Below, one piece after another: positions 61,767-64,000 of a stretch of 64,000 nucleotides of DNA; the stretch's first letter is position 1, and the number at the start of each line of letters is the position of its first letter. Below the pieces are notes generated by a model, which searched no databases, had not been told where the DNA came from, and saw nothing but the letters and a program-made list of their open reading frames with translations. A program made the position numbers and the translations under genes. The DNA lies in the NCBI RefSeq assembly GCF_022024275.1, contig NZ_CP091804.1, forward strand, positions 1,550,001 to 1,614,000, read 5' to 3'. This stretch comes from Sphingopyxis sp. BSN-002 (GTDB taxonomy: Bacteria; Pseudomonadota; Alphaproteobacteria; Sphingomonadales; Sphingomonadaceae).

Positions 61767-64000
<2,234 letters not shown>

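Overview
The window is high-GC, gene-dense chromosomal DNA of an alphaproteobacterium, most likely a sphingomonad of the Sphingopyxis/Sphingomonas type. Supporting this are the OmpA protein with its Pro-rich linker, the TonB-dependent receptor, the secreted peptidases, remnants of an RcGTA-like gene transfer agent, a DUF1232 protein, and short GC-rich palindromic repeats of the kind common in these genomes. No rRNA, tRNA or CRISPR array was seen. Both ends cut a gene: soxR on the left, acnA on the right.

Layout. 0-9.4 kb: a SoxR-type regulator facing a VOC protein across a MerR-type 19-bp-spacer promoter, then a flavin-split-barrel protein, MarR, an enolase-superfamily epimerase, an intracellular PHA depolymerase, an orphan YjhX-like toxin, an ABC exporter, ExbD and OmpA. 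9.5-11.7 kb: a shattered gene transfer agent in which terminase, capsid and tail-protein (gp15) pieces are fused, one of them inverted. 12-25.5 kb: secreted peptidases (S9, M16, M28, proline iminopeptidase), a metallo-beta-lactamase-fold protein, and a phosphate/metal group (Pit, ZntB, PPK2). 25.7-30 kb: a MocR regulator, and purine salvage (hypoxanthine-type PRTase with an adenine deaminase). 30-38.5 kb: a BlaI/M56 sensor module joined to a repeat protein and a TonB-dependent receptor, with tandem BlaI-type operators next to a divergent GH92 mannosidase. 38.5-41.8 kb: an NAD salvage regulon (NadV, NadM-Nudix, NrtR) around one AT-rich divergent promoter. 41.8-47.4 kb: CorA, a PilZ-HTH fusion, ABC-F, a LuxR-type regulator and a GST. 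47.5-56.5 kb: a probable oxoproline/hydantoin-type utilisation cluster (CHASE histidine kinase, oxoprolinase, DUF969, DUF979, DUF2891, LacI). 56.6-59 kb: GGDEF, Flp pilin and an HTH protein carrying an in-frame palindromic repeat. 59-61.6 kb: an AT-rich island with one gene.

The most exciting locus is that island gene (59190-61484). It is a 764-residue protein with two tandem deoxyribosyltransferase/TIR-like Rossmann domains followed by a P-loop ATPase of the Sll1717 type. The architecture and foreign base composition fit a single-gene anti-phage or abortive-infection system, but its function is inferred. The second is the scrambled gene transfer agent, whose breakpoints repeatedly fall at the same short sequence. 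The third is the BlaI/M56 operon, in which the membrane protease and a secreted lipoprotein-like partner carry the same short repeats, suggesting a sensor and partner pair not explained by beta-lactam resistance.
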